Positions 1 through 6,344 of a stretch of DNA of 14,640 bases are shown piece by piece; positions within the stretch are counted from its first letter, which is position 1; each line of letters begins with the position of its first letter. This stretch comes from Betaproteobacteria bacterium (lineage in GTDB: Bacteria > Pseudomonadota > Gammaproteobacteria > Burkholderiales > SG8-39). The position numbers and the translations under genes were made by a program. Below the pieces are notes generated by a model. It saw only the letters and a list, made by a program, of their open reading frames with translations. It searched no databases and was not told the DNA's origin. Location: positions 1-14,640 of the forward strand of contig QYQC01000089.1 of NCBI GenBank assembly GCA_007280315.1. Reading direction: 5' to 3'.

Positions 1-41
1 CAGCAAGCTGAAGTCGCTTGCATCTTCCAGCTTCAGCACAG

Positions 42-68
42 ACCCGCTTCGGCGGGTTTGTTGTTTCG
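42..68 (+). terminator. Rho-independent terminator of a gene left of the window
   Basis: ACCCGC (42-47) and GCGGGT (52-57) form a 6-bp GC-rich stem closed by a TTCG tetraloop, followed by TTTGTTGTTT. An additional inverted repeat, GCTGAAG (7-13) with CTTCAGC (31-37), lies just upstream. The orientation implies that a rightward gene ends at or before the left edge; it cannot be identified from what is visible. Confidence 0.65.
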
Positions 69-395
69 GGACGGGGGCCAACTCCAAGTTTGCCGGAATT
101 CAAATGAAACTGGGACCGACTGCTCTTGGCCGATTGTGTGATCTCGCAGTTACGCCACTGAACGGTCGTCGAGCGCCGCAATTTGACTCTAGCGAACCTG
201 CCGCTGCGAACATTGGCGCCGCTCGCCGCATAGGGAAAATGCCTGGAGATGCCCGCCGATATTGGCTTTCGGCAGAGTTGATTGTTCCAGCCGCGTGCCG
301 CCCCGGCACACCGCAACGCGCAGTCACGGTAGAATCTGCACGCGGCGCATTGGCCAATGCGCCCTCTCCTGCACGCCATGCAAAGGCTCGACCTC
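69..395. other. Intergenic region with no recognisable gene
   Basis: About 330 bases between the left terminator and the dehydrogenase start. Short open frames exist on both strands, but their translations are Arg/Ala/Pro-rich with no domain, signal peptide or ribosome binding site that I can support. A TAGAAT hexamer at 330-335 could be a -10 element for the dehydrogenase, but no convincing -35 box is visible 16-18 bases upstream. I see no tRNA or repeat here. Confidence 0.4.
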
Positions 396-1475
396 ATGCC
401 CACTCCTAGTTCCAATGCCGCCCCGCTCGCGCGCCACGATGCTGGCGCGCTCATCGGATTTGCCCAATCGCTGCTAAGCGCAGCCGGCATGCCCGGCGAC
501 CGTGCCCGCGACGTTGCCGACATCCTGGTCGAAGGCGACCTGCTCGGCCACGATACGCACGGGCTGCAGCTTCTGCCCTCCTATTTGCAGCACATCGAAG
601 CCGGCCACCTGAAGACCCAAGGCGACCCGATTACGCTGGCCGATCATGGTGCGGTCGCAACCTGGGACGGCCAGCGGCTGCCGGGTCCCTGGCTGGTGCT
701 GCGCGCGATGGAAATCGCGACGAAGAAAGCACGAACCTACGGCAGCGGCACCGTGACCATCGGCCGCAGCCATCACATCGCCTGTCTCGCCGCCTACCTG
801 AAGCGCGCCACCGACCAGGGACTGGTGATGCTGCTGCTCTCATCCGCGCCGGCCGGCGCCAGCGTCGCGCCCCATGGCGGCCTGCGCGCCGTGTTCTCGC
901 CCAGTCCGCTCGCCATCGGCTTTCCCACCGACGCCGCGCCGGTGCTGATCGACGTGTCCACCTCCATCACCACCAATGGCATGACCAATCGCCTGCGCAA
1001 AGAGGGAAAACGCCTGGCGCATCACTGGCTGATCGACGAGAACGGCGACGCCTCCGACGACCCGGCGATTTTGCAGGCGCCGCGAAATGGAACGATTCTG
1101 CCGCTGGGCGGGCTCGACGCCGGTCACAAGGGTTTCGGCCTGGCGCTGCTGGTGGAAGCACTCACCGCGGGCCTGGCCGGTCACGGCCGCGCCGACCCGC
1201 TGGAGCCGCTCGGCGCCAGCGTTTTCCTGCAGATTCTGGATCCGCAGGCATTCAGCGGCGGCGATGCGTTCCGTCGTCAGATGGGATGGGTGGCGCAGGC
1301 CTGTCTCGACAATCCGCCGCGCCCCGGGTTCGAGCGCGTACGCCTGCCCGGGCAGAACGGCCTCGTGCGCCGCGAGCGGCAACTGCGCGACGGCGTCGAG
1401 CTGGAGGCGTCGATCCTGCCGGCGCTGACGCCCTGGGCGGAAAAATTCGGCGTCGCCTTGCCTGAAAGCCTTTAA
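396..1475 (+). CDS. Ldh-family (malate/L-lactate dehydrogenase type) NAD(P)-dependent oxidoreductase
   Basis: Predicted cytosolic 359-residue enzyme of the Ldh_2 (YlbC/YiaK/AllD) family, which interconverts 2-oxo acids and 2-hydroxy acids (malate, lactate, ureidoglycolate, diketogulonate) with NAD(P)H and is unrelated to classical Rossmann lactate dehydrogenases. Visible family signatures: GHDTHG at residues 51-56 (the usual SHG histidine motif), SHHIACLAAY at 125-134 (usually SxHFGxAGYY), FSPSPLAIGFP at 167-177 (usually GTNPxAxxxP), IDVSTS at 185-190 (usually DMATS) and GHKGFGLALLVEAL at 243-256 with the conserved lysine. Length fits the family. ATG 396 is preferred because AAAGG (382-386) lies 9 bases upstream; in-frame ATGs at 357 and 378 would add 13 or 6 residues that do not look like part of the fold. 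The substrate cannot be told from sequence. It stands alone, with an untranslated gap before the next gene, so context does not help. A short ACCGC/GCGGT inverted repeat follows the stop but lacks a T-tract. Confidence 0.93.
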   Translation: MPTPSSNAAPLARHDAGALIGFAQSLLSAAGMPGDRARDVADILVEGDLLGHDTHGLQLLPSYLQHIEAGHLKTQGDPITLADHGAVATWDGQRLPGPWLVLRAMEIATKKARTYGSGTVTIGRSHHIACLAAYLKRATDQGLVMLLLSSAPAGASVAPHGGLRAVFSPSPLAIGFPTDAAPVLIDVSTSITTNGMTNRLRKEGKRLAHHWLIDENGDASDDPAILQAPRNGTILPLGGLDAGHKGFGLALLVEALTAGLAGHGRADPLEPLGASVFLQILDPQAFSGGDAFRRQMGWVAQACLDNPPRPGFERVRLPGQNGLVRRERQLRDGVELEASILPALTPWAEKFGVALPESL

Positions 1476-1703
1476 CCGCTTAGCGGTATCGCCTCAACCG
1501 ATCGCACTGGCGCCCGTCCATATCCACTTTGTCATCGCGGTAACGCTCGTTCAGTCGATGCAGCGACTGCCGATAACGCTTGATTGCGTATTATTGAGGA
1601 AACGCCAGGCAGCGATTCTGGTAGTGTGCGACACCCACCGGTGTAAATGATCGTTGAAGTTGGCGGTTCACCCCTCGGTGATTTTGTGAATGAAAATTTC
1701 CGC

Positions 1704-1708
1704 GGAGG
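1704..1708 (+). promoter_or_regulatory. Shine-Dalgarno GGAGG that supports a TTG start at 1713
   Basis: GGAGG lies 4 bases upstream of an in-frame TTG at 1713. Starting there puts a short basic n-region directly before the hydrophobic core and gives a textbook signal peptide. The first in-frame ATG (1647) has no good ribosome binding site and would add 22 polar residues before the signal peptide. The spacing is a little short, so the call is likely but not certain. Confidence 0.6.
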
Positions 1709-1712
1709 CACC

Positions 1713-4046
1713 TTGCGATCATCCATTGTCCGTTTTGTCATCCTGCTGGGATTGATTCATCCTGCATTCGCGTCAGCGGCTACCCCGTTGAATCTGAGTG
1801 CAGGCTGGAATCTCCTGGGCAACGGCGGCGCTTCGCCGATCGATGCGGCGACGGTATTTGCCGACACCACCAAGATCACGACCGTTTGGAAATGGAACCG
1901 GATATCGAGCAAATGGGCCTTCTACGCGCCGTCGCTTGGCGCGTCGGCGCTGGCCACCTATGCCAGTGACAAAGGCTACGACGTATTGACCAGCATTTCG
2001 CCGAAAGAAGGCTTTTGGGTAAATGTGTCAGCGCCCTCGGTGACTTACTCTGTGACTAACGGTGTAACGCTGTTAGGAAGCGATTTGCTGCAGGGCTGGA
2101 ATTTGGTCGGCAGTTCAGACAGCAAGACTCCGTCGCAGCTGAATCAGGATTTGAGCGGCAATCTGGACGCCGCGGGGAAAGCGATAGTGACCGCATGGGC
2201 CTGGGATGCGCCGAATTCGAAGTGGAAGTTCTACGCCCCGGCACTGGAAGCACAAGGCGGTACCGCACTGGCAGACTACGCCGCAAGCAAGGGCTTCCAG
2301 TCTTTTGTCGCCGCCCTGTCTGCTTCAGATGGCGTATGGATGAATATCGGGGCGCCGACGCCGCTGCCGTCGATCGGCACGGTCAAGGCCGCGTTGGACA
2401 GCATGCCGCCTTCGGCCGTATCGTCGAACAGCCAGCGTACAAAGTCGATCTCGGATTTCGACGCCATCCTTTGGAAGATAGACGAAAACAAGGCTACGCC
2501 GACAGAAATCATCGAATATTACAAGGCGCGCGTCGCCCAGGTCGCCAGCGAAATGGCGCTTCCGGTGACGACAGGGCTCAGAGTCTGGCAACTCTACAAT
2601 CATGGATTTATCGTCAAGACACCGACAACCACATTCGCATTCGATCTGGTTGAAGGGAAGGCGAGCAACTTTTATGCCGCGGCATGGAACGTGGAACTGC
2701 CGACGGCATTACTGGACAAAATCGGGGTCCTGTTCATCTCCCATGAACACCAGGATCACTATGACACCACGGAAAGAATCCCGGCCTACATCAGGGCGCA
2801 CGGCGGAGCAGTTGTTTATCCCAAACTGGGCGCGGCAAAATCGAACCCAAGCTTGCTGATGTCGGATCGGGATAGCGCGCTGATCGGGGACATCCGTGTC
2901 AATGCTTACGCCAGCATGCACAATGTCCCGACATTGATCTATGAAGTGATCACCCCCGACGGGCACAGGATTGTTCACAGTGGCGATACCCAGACCAGCA
3001 GCGTGCTGCCGCCGCTGAACAACGTTCATGTCCTGCTGTTGAACGGGTGGATCAACGAAAGCGGCTACAGCAGCAATCTGCAGGGCATGAAAAACGCGCT
3101 CGCCCGGATCAAGCCGGATGTGATGATCCCGGGACACTTCGAAGAACTTTTGCACGCGCGATCCGACTATACCGGTCGCTATCGCTATACCAACGGGCTC
3201 CTGTTGCAGGACGATCCGAATATACGCAGCAAGACGGTGGTACTGACATGGGGCGAGCGGCTCGACTATACCGAGCCGACGTGCATTGCTCCGTTGGTAA
3301 GGTTGTTTCACGAATGCGTCGATCTTGCGCAGACAGAGTTGGCTAACGCGGCGATTCCAATTGACCTGTCGCATGAGTTCCTGCCCAACGGATACTTTCC
3401 GTCCGGAATTACCGGGGATGGCCAGTCATTGTGGGTGTCGAACTATTATGCGGGTTCCGGGTTCTATGTCATCTATAAGTACAACAGGGCCACGGGTAAG
3501 GTCGAGGGCAGCATTCCGTCACCGTCGCAGTGGCCGAAGAATCTGTGTTTTGATGGTTCCGATATCTGGCTGACGGATTACCTCGGAGGGGACAAGATTT
3601 TCAGGATATCCAAGGTGGACGGCGCCGTATTATCGTCGTTCCCGGTAACGCTCAGTTCTCCGGCGCATCGGCTGAACGGCCTCGCCTGGGACGGCAGCAA
3701 CCTGTACTACGCGGAGTCCGTCAACAACCCGAATACTGGTGCCATCGGCAGCAAGATATACAAAATCGATCCGAGTTCGGGCATCGTTCTGGCAACCGTC
3801 TACGAAACGACCGACTATGTAATCGATGGACTGGCATTCAGGAGCGGAAGCCTGTGGTTCGTTTCCGCCGTGTACGCCGGATCGCCGATCTCGATCACGA
3901 ACAAGCTGGTCAACATCTCCCTTTCCGGATCGGTGCTCGCGATCAAAGATCTGCCATCCAACAATATTCAAGGTCTGACCGCTGGGGCCGACTACTTGCT
4001 GTATATCGTCGCGAACAGCAGGAAGATTGACGGGCTGGTACCGTGA
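1713..4046 (+). CDS. Exported multidomain protein: two GWN modules, metallo-beta-lactamase-fold hydrolase, beta-propeller-like C-terminus
   Basis: 777 residues from TTG 1713 (799 from ATG 1647). Residues 1-22 are a Sec signal peptide: MRSSIVR, a hydrophobic FVILLGLIHPAFA core, and an ASA cleavage site. Residues about 27-107 and 124-213 are two copies of a module with GWNL, a W-x-W pair, W-x-FYAP and a closing GFWVN/GVWMN. Residues about 288-485 form a metallo-beta-lactamase fold with every expected metal ligand: HEHQDH (344-349), H403, D425 in HSGDT, H475 in PGHFEE. The layout is closest to UlaG-like/Lactamase_B_2 hydrolases. Residues about 553-777 hold roughly five irregular repeats (for example LCFDGSDIWLTD, LAWDGSNLYYAE, LAFRSGSLWFVS), suggesting an NHL/SMP-30-like propeller. 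No lipobox, C-terminal anchor or PEP-CTERM is seen, so periplasmic or released is inferred. The substrate is unknown. The gene is less GC-rich than its neighbours, and its module pair recurs in the exported protein at 7990-11118. Domains are clear; function is not. Confidence 0.88.
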   Translation: MRSSIVRFVILLGLIHPAFASAATPLNLSAGWNLLGNGGASPIDAATVFADTTKITTVWKWNRISSKWAFYAPSLGASALATYASDKGYDVLTSISPKEGFWVNVSAPSVTYSVTNGVTLLGSDLLQGWNLVGSSDSKTPSQLNQDLSGNLDAAGKAIVTAWAWDAPNSKWKFYAPALEAQGGTALADYAASKGFQSFVAALSASDGVWMNIGAPTPLPSIGTVKAALDSMPPSAVSSNSQRTKSISDFDAILWKIDENKATPTEIIEYYKARVAQVASEMALPVTTGLRVWQLYNHGFIVKTPTTTFAFDLVEGKASNFYAAAWNVELPTALLDKIGVLFISHEHQDHYDTTERIPAYIRAHGGAVVYPKLGAAKSNPSLLMSDRDSALIGDIRVNAYASMHNVPTLIYEVITPDGHRIVHSGDTQTSSVLPPLNNVHVLLLNGWINESGYSSNLQGMKNALARIKPDVMIPGHFEELLHARSDYTGRYRYTNGLLLQDDPNIRSKTVVLTWGERLDYTEPTCIAPLVRLFHECVDLAQTELANAAIPIDLSHEFLPNGYFPSGITGDGQSLWVSNYYAGSGFYVIYKYNRATGKVEGSIPSPSQWPKNLCFDGSDIWLTDYLGGDKIFRISKVDGAVLSSFPVTLSSPAHRLNGLAWDGSNLYYAESVNNPNTGAIGSKIYKIDPSSGIVLATVYETTDYVIDGLAFRSGSLWFVSAVYAGSPISITNKLVNISLSGSVLAIKDLPSNNIQGLTAGADYLLYIVANSRKIDGLVP
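1791..2351 (+). repeat. Tandem pair of GWN modules, copies A1 and A2 (protein level)
   Basis: A1 (about 1791-2033) and A2 (about 2082-2351) encode 80-90-residue units with the same order of motifs: GWNL[LV]G, TP/SP, T-x-W-x-W, S-K-W-x-FYAP-x-L, A-x-YA-x-x-KG[FY], then GFWVN or GVWMN. A2 carries an extra stretch of about 12-15 residues before its W-x-W motif. The same short-then-long order is found in the pair at 10525-11115. I do not recognise a named domain for this unit. Confidence 0.75.
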
Positions 4047-4059
4047 ATATCCATACGAC

Positions 4060-4102
4060 GGCTCTAGGAATGCGAGCGGCTTGTCAAGGCGGGGCTAGAG
4101 CC
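4060..4102. other. Inverted repeat after the metallo-hydrolase gene
   Basis: GGCTCTAG (4060-4067) and CTAGAGCC (4095-4102) are perfect 8-base complements separated by 27 bases, starting 13 bases after the stop codon. There is no T-tract, so it is not a classical intrinsic terminator; it might stabilise the 3' end or be chance. The rest of 4103-4207 holds nothing I recognise. Confidence 0.3.
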
Positions 4103-4207
4103 ACAGTGACGACAGTGGCCAATGGCCGATTCTGACAATTCAAAGAGGACATCCATCAAGACAAACACGAATGGGAGTTATCGGCACTTGCGTGCTATCT
4201 ATACGCC

Positions 4208-4236
4208 AAAAAAAGAAGGACGCGATCAGCGTCCTT
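4208..4236 (-). terminator. Rho-independent terminator for the leftward microprotein gene
   Basis: Read on the minus strand, AAGGACGC, the loop TGATC and GCGTCCTT form a perfect 8-bp stem, followed by C and seven T residues (plus-strand A run 4208-4214). There is no T-run on the plus strand, so it acts leftward only. It lies 64 bases beyond the stop codon of the 50-residue ORF, which helps show that this ORF is a real transcription unit. Confidence 0.75.
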
Positions 4237-4300
4237 AAGGAGGAGACATCAGTTTGAATTCAAACAACAGCTCGACTCATCCAGTCCGATTCAATTCGGA

Positions 4301-4453
4301 CTAACCCAAACTCTTCGGCTGATTTCCGCTTTGCGTGTCGCTCTCGGCCTCCGTAGCACTTGTGATATACCGCCAACCGCCGTAGATCGCATAGGCCACG
4401 ATGAAAAACGCACCGAGGTAAAAAAGGACACTTACTATGTTCATCCAGTTCAT
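4301..4453 (-). CDS. 50-residue single-pass membrane microprotein, unknown function
   Basis: ATG at 4453 and TAG at 4303-4301 enclose 50 codons. The N-terminus MNWMNIVSVLFYL begins a hydrophobic segment that runs to about residue 27 (core GAFFIVAYAIYGGW), enough for one transmembrane helix. A polar tail of about 20 residues rich in Ser, Glu, Gln and Asn follows. A second ATG at codon 4 is possible. No strong Shine-Dalgarno is visible before either start; TATTAG at 4488-4483 (minus strand) is a possible but weak -10. A 6-bp hairpin (GTCCGA/TCGGAC, 4284-4301) overlaps the stop codon and an oriented intrinsic terminator lies 64 bases further on. The gene is divergent from the FmdB-like gene. I do not recognise the family. 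The membrane helix and terminator make a real gene likely; lack of a clear ribosome binding site is the main doubt. Confidence 0.6.
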   Translation of the reverse strand: MNWMNIVSVLFYLGAFFIVAYAIYGGWRYITSATEAESDTQSGNQPKSLG

Positions 4454-4574
4454 TGCGTCATCCGGTCCCGCGCGAGCGACAACTAATACTGCGACAACGT
4501 GTCCGTCCTGTCATTAGGGGGAAACACCTAGAGCGGCGACCGGCGCGCCCGCCACATCATCCCGGTGTCCGCAG

Positions 4575-4580
4575 TAGAAT
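4575..4580 (+). promoter_or_regulatory. Possible -10 element (TAGAAT) for the FmdB-like gene
   Basis: TAGAAT ends 6 bases before the ATG at 4587. If used as a -10 box, transcription would begin at or next to the start codon, giving a leaderless or nearly leaderless mRNA. This agrees with the absence of a good Shine-Dalgarno there. No convincing -35 box is visible, so this is tentative. Confidence 0.3.
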
Positions 4581-4586
4581 TCGACC

Positions 4587-4865
4587 ATGCCAATCTACGA
4601 ATACGCCCCGACGTCGGGCCAATGCGAAAAATGCAGCGGCTTATTCGAGGTGGTGCAGCGCATGGCCGATGCCAGGCTCGTCACCTGCCCCACTTGCGGC
4701 CAGCCGTGCGAGCGCCGTATCAGCGCGGTCGCGCTGGGCGGCACTTATTCGGTGTCGGACGACAAGATCAAGAACTCCGGGCTGACCAAGTACAAGAAAG
4801 CCGGCGATGGCGTGTACGAGAGGACCGCTGGCAGCGGCGGGCCCGAAGTCATCGTAAGAAAGTAA
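4587..4865 (+). CDS. FmdB-family zinc ribbon protein
   Basis: 92 residues beginning MPIYEY, the hallmark start of the FmdB/CxxC_CxxC_SSSS putative regulatory zinc ribbon family. Two CxxC knuckles, C13/C16 and C34/C37, would bind one zinc ion; C41 follows closely. Compared with the common form, where the first CxxC directly follows MPIYEY, about five residues (APTSG) are inserted before it. The C-terminal half is polar, with a KNSGLTKYKKAGDGVYE stretch and no transmembrane segment, so it is probably cytosolic. Family members were first noted beside formamidase/methylamidase genes and are assumed to be regulatory, but a molecular role is not established. Its end converges on the GNAT gene with a 27-base gap. 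The family call is firm; the role is unknown. Confidence 0.88.
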   Translation: MPIYEYAPTSGQCEKCSGLFEVVQRMADARLVTCPTCGQPCERRISAVALGGTYSVSDDKIKNSGLTKYKKAGDGVYERTAGSGGPEVIVRK

Positions 4866-4892
4866 GCGCGCAGTGCCTCGATTCCGCGGGCG

Positions 4893-5348
4893 CTACGCCG
4901 GCGGCTTATTGACGACATAGCGCAGAAAACCGCTGTGCGGCGTGTATTTGTCGTACAGGCCGCGCGCGCGATAGTTATTCTCCTTGGTGTTCCAGTACAG
5001 CCGCGACCAGCCCTGCGCCCGCATTTCCGCCACCAGCCAGTCGATCAGCTGCTTGCCGACGCCGGCCGCACGCTTGCCCGGATCGACATACAGGTCTTCG
5101 AGATAGCACACCGGCGTGAGCGTCCAGGTATTCTCGTGGATGATGTAGTTGGACATGCCGATCACGCCGTCGCCAGCGCGCTCGGCGACGATGGCGTGCA
5201 CCGGCGAGGCCGGGTCCATGATGCGCGCCCAGGTGTGGCGCGTGACCGCCTCCGACGACTCGTGCTCGTAGAATCGGCAATAGCCTTCCCACAACGCGCG
5301 CCAGCGCGCTTCGTCGCCTGCCTCGATCCTGCGGATAGTTGCGGTCAT
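4893..5348 (-). CDS. GNAT-family N-acetyltransferase
   Basis: 151-residue single-domain acetyltransferase that transfers acetyl from acetyl-CoA to an amine; the acceptor is unknown. Motif A is clear: CYLEDLYVDP (81-90) is the beta4 strand region and RAAGVG (93-98) the pyrophosphate-binding R-x-x-G-x-G loop, leading into helix KQLIDWLVAEM. Motif B includes LYWNTKENNYRARGLYDKY (117-135), with the usual Asn and Tyr positions. The LEDLYV signature and the WNT...A.GLYDKY block resemble the yeast Hpa2/diamine acetyltransferase-like branch. Length is typical. Start ATG 5348 is supported by GGGAG 7 bases upstream. It is transcribed away from the SDR gene and towards the FmdB-like gene, so it is probably a single-gene unit. 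Confidence 0.92.
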   Translation of the reverse strand: MTATIRRIEAGDEARWRALWEGYCRFYEHESSEAVTRHTWARIMDPASPVHAIVAERAGDGVIGMSNYIIHENTWTLTPVCYLEDLYVDPGKRAAGVGKQLIDWLVAEMRAQGWSRLYWNTKENNYRARGLYDKYTPHSGFLRYVVNKPPA

Positions 5349-5443
5349 CCGACAACTCCCTGGTTGAACAGAAGGCCGAACAGTAGCACATGAGCGCAGA
5401 CAGCCAAACGGCGAAGAAACACCGCCTGGGCGGCGTCAGCGTT

Positions 5444-5449
5444 TACAAT
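5444..5449 (+). promoter_or_regulatory. Possible -10 element (TACAAT) for the SDR gene
   Basis: TACAAT lies about 52 bases before the SDR start, in the divergent spacer between the GNAT and SDR genes. A good -35 box at the right distance is not visible. Just downstream, ATG (5456-5458) is followed at once by TAG, so it is not a coding start. Tentative. Confidence 0.3.
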
Positions 5450-5501
5450 GGCGACCATGTAGTTCGTTTAGATTCGCAACACAAACCTTAGGGAGCACGA
5501 C

Positions 5502-6290
5502 ATGGGTCGATTGGACGGCAAGCGCGCCATTGTGACCGGCGCCGCCAGCGGCATCGGGCGCGCCAGCGCACTCCTGTTTGCGCGCGAGGGCGCAGCGGTG
5601 CTGGCGGTGGATAAAACGCGCGATGCGCTGGATGAAACGGTCGCACGGATCGCGGCTGCGGGCGGCAGGGCAGTCGCGATGGCGGCCGATACCGGCAGCG
5701 AGGCCGGGGTCGAGGCCTATGTCGCGCGCGCCATCGCCGAGTTCGGCGGGCTGGACGTGATCTACGCCAATGCCGGCATCAGCGGCGGGCTGATACCGCT
5801 GTTCGAGCAGACGGTCGAGCACTGGCAGGAAGTATTGCGGGTGAATCTGATCGGCACCTTTCTCGCGATCAAGCACGCCGGACAGCACATGGTGAAACAG
5901 GGTTCCGGATCCATCGTCTGCACCGCATCGGTCGCGGGGCTGCGCGCGAATGCGGGCGGCAACGCCTACAGCGCAAGCAAAGCCGGTGTGATCAGCCTGG
6001 TGCAGACTGCGGCCAATTCATTTTTCGGCAGCGGCGTGCGTGTCAATGCCATTTGTCCCGGCCTGATCGAAACCGGCATGACCAAACCGATTTTCGACTA
6101 CGCGCGGGGACGCGGCACCGCCGCCAACCTCGGCCAGTTGAATCCACTTGCGCGCTATGGCGAACCGCAGGAGATCGCGGCCATGGCCGCATTCCTGGCA
6201 AGCGACGAGGCGTCCTACGTCAACGGCCAGGCAATCGCTGTGGATGGCGGTCTGTCGGCCACGCATCCGTTCCGCCGGCCGCGGCCTTGA
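5502..6290 (+). CDS. SDR-family NAD(P)-dependent oxidoreductase
   Basis: 262-residue classical short-chain dehydrogenase/reductase (FabG-like), cytosolic, interconverting a hydroxyl and a keto group on an unidentified substrate. Cofactor loop TGAASGIG (12-19); Asp37 at the end of beta2 (LAVDK) favours NAD(H) over NADP(H); NAG at 90-92; catalytic tetrad N115, S143, Y156 and K160 (YSASK); PG at 186-187; C-terminal NGQAIAVDGG (241-250). All key residues are present and the length is standard. The start at ATG 5502 is set by AGGGAG six bases upstream. It ends 54 bases before asnS on the same strand. A weak GCGA/TCGC stem with six Ts (6305-6326) lies between them, so co-transcription is possible but unproven. 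No pathway partner is adjacent. Confidence 0.95.
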   Translation: MGRLDGKRAIVTGAASGIGRASALLFAREGAAVLAVDKTRDALDETVARIAAAGGRAVAMAADTGSEAGVEAYVARAIAEFGGLDVIYANAGISGGLIPLFEQTVEHWQEVLRVNLIGTFLAIKHAGQHMVKQGSGSIVCTASVAGLRANAGGNAYSASKAGVISLVQTAANSFFGSGVRVNAICPGLIETGMTKPIFDYARGRGTAANLGQLNPLARYGEPQEIAAMAAFLASDEASYVNGQAIAVDGGLSATHPFRRPRP

Positions 6291-6344
6291 TACCGCTGGC
6301 GCTGGCGATTTGAGTCGCTGTTTTTTAAATTTTCGAGTTCAACC

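Noticed and set aside
104..409. 101-codon open frame before the dehydrogenase gene
   Set aside because: No supporting ribosome binding site, no domain, overlaps the dehydrogenase start, and an equally long frame exists on the opposite strand.
1531..1585. Repeated TAACGCT heptamer (near 1532 and 1574) before the metallo-hydrolase gene
   Set aside because: Too short and only two copies; no palindrome or regular spacing to support an operator.
4237..4303. GGAGG-preceded mini-ORF of 16 codons (TTG start, LNSNNSS...) on the plus strand
   Set aside because: Spacing is long, the start is weak, and it is antisense to the end of the microprotein gene and its terminator region.
5456..5461. ATG-TAG start-stop pair in the SDR upstream region
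   Set aside because: No Shine-Dalgarno and nothing to suggest a regulatory minimal ORF; most likely chance.
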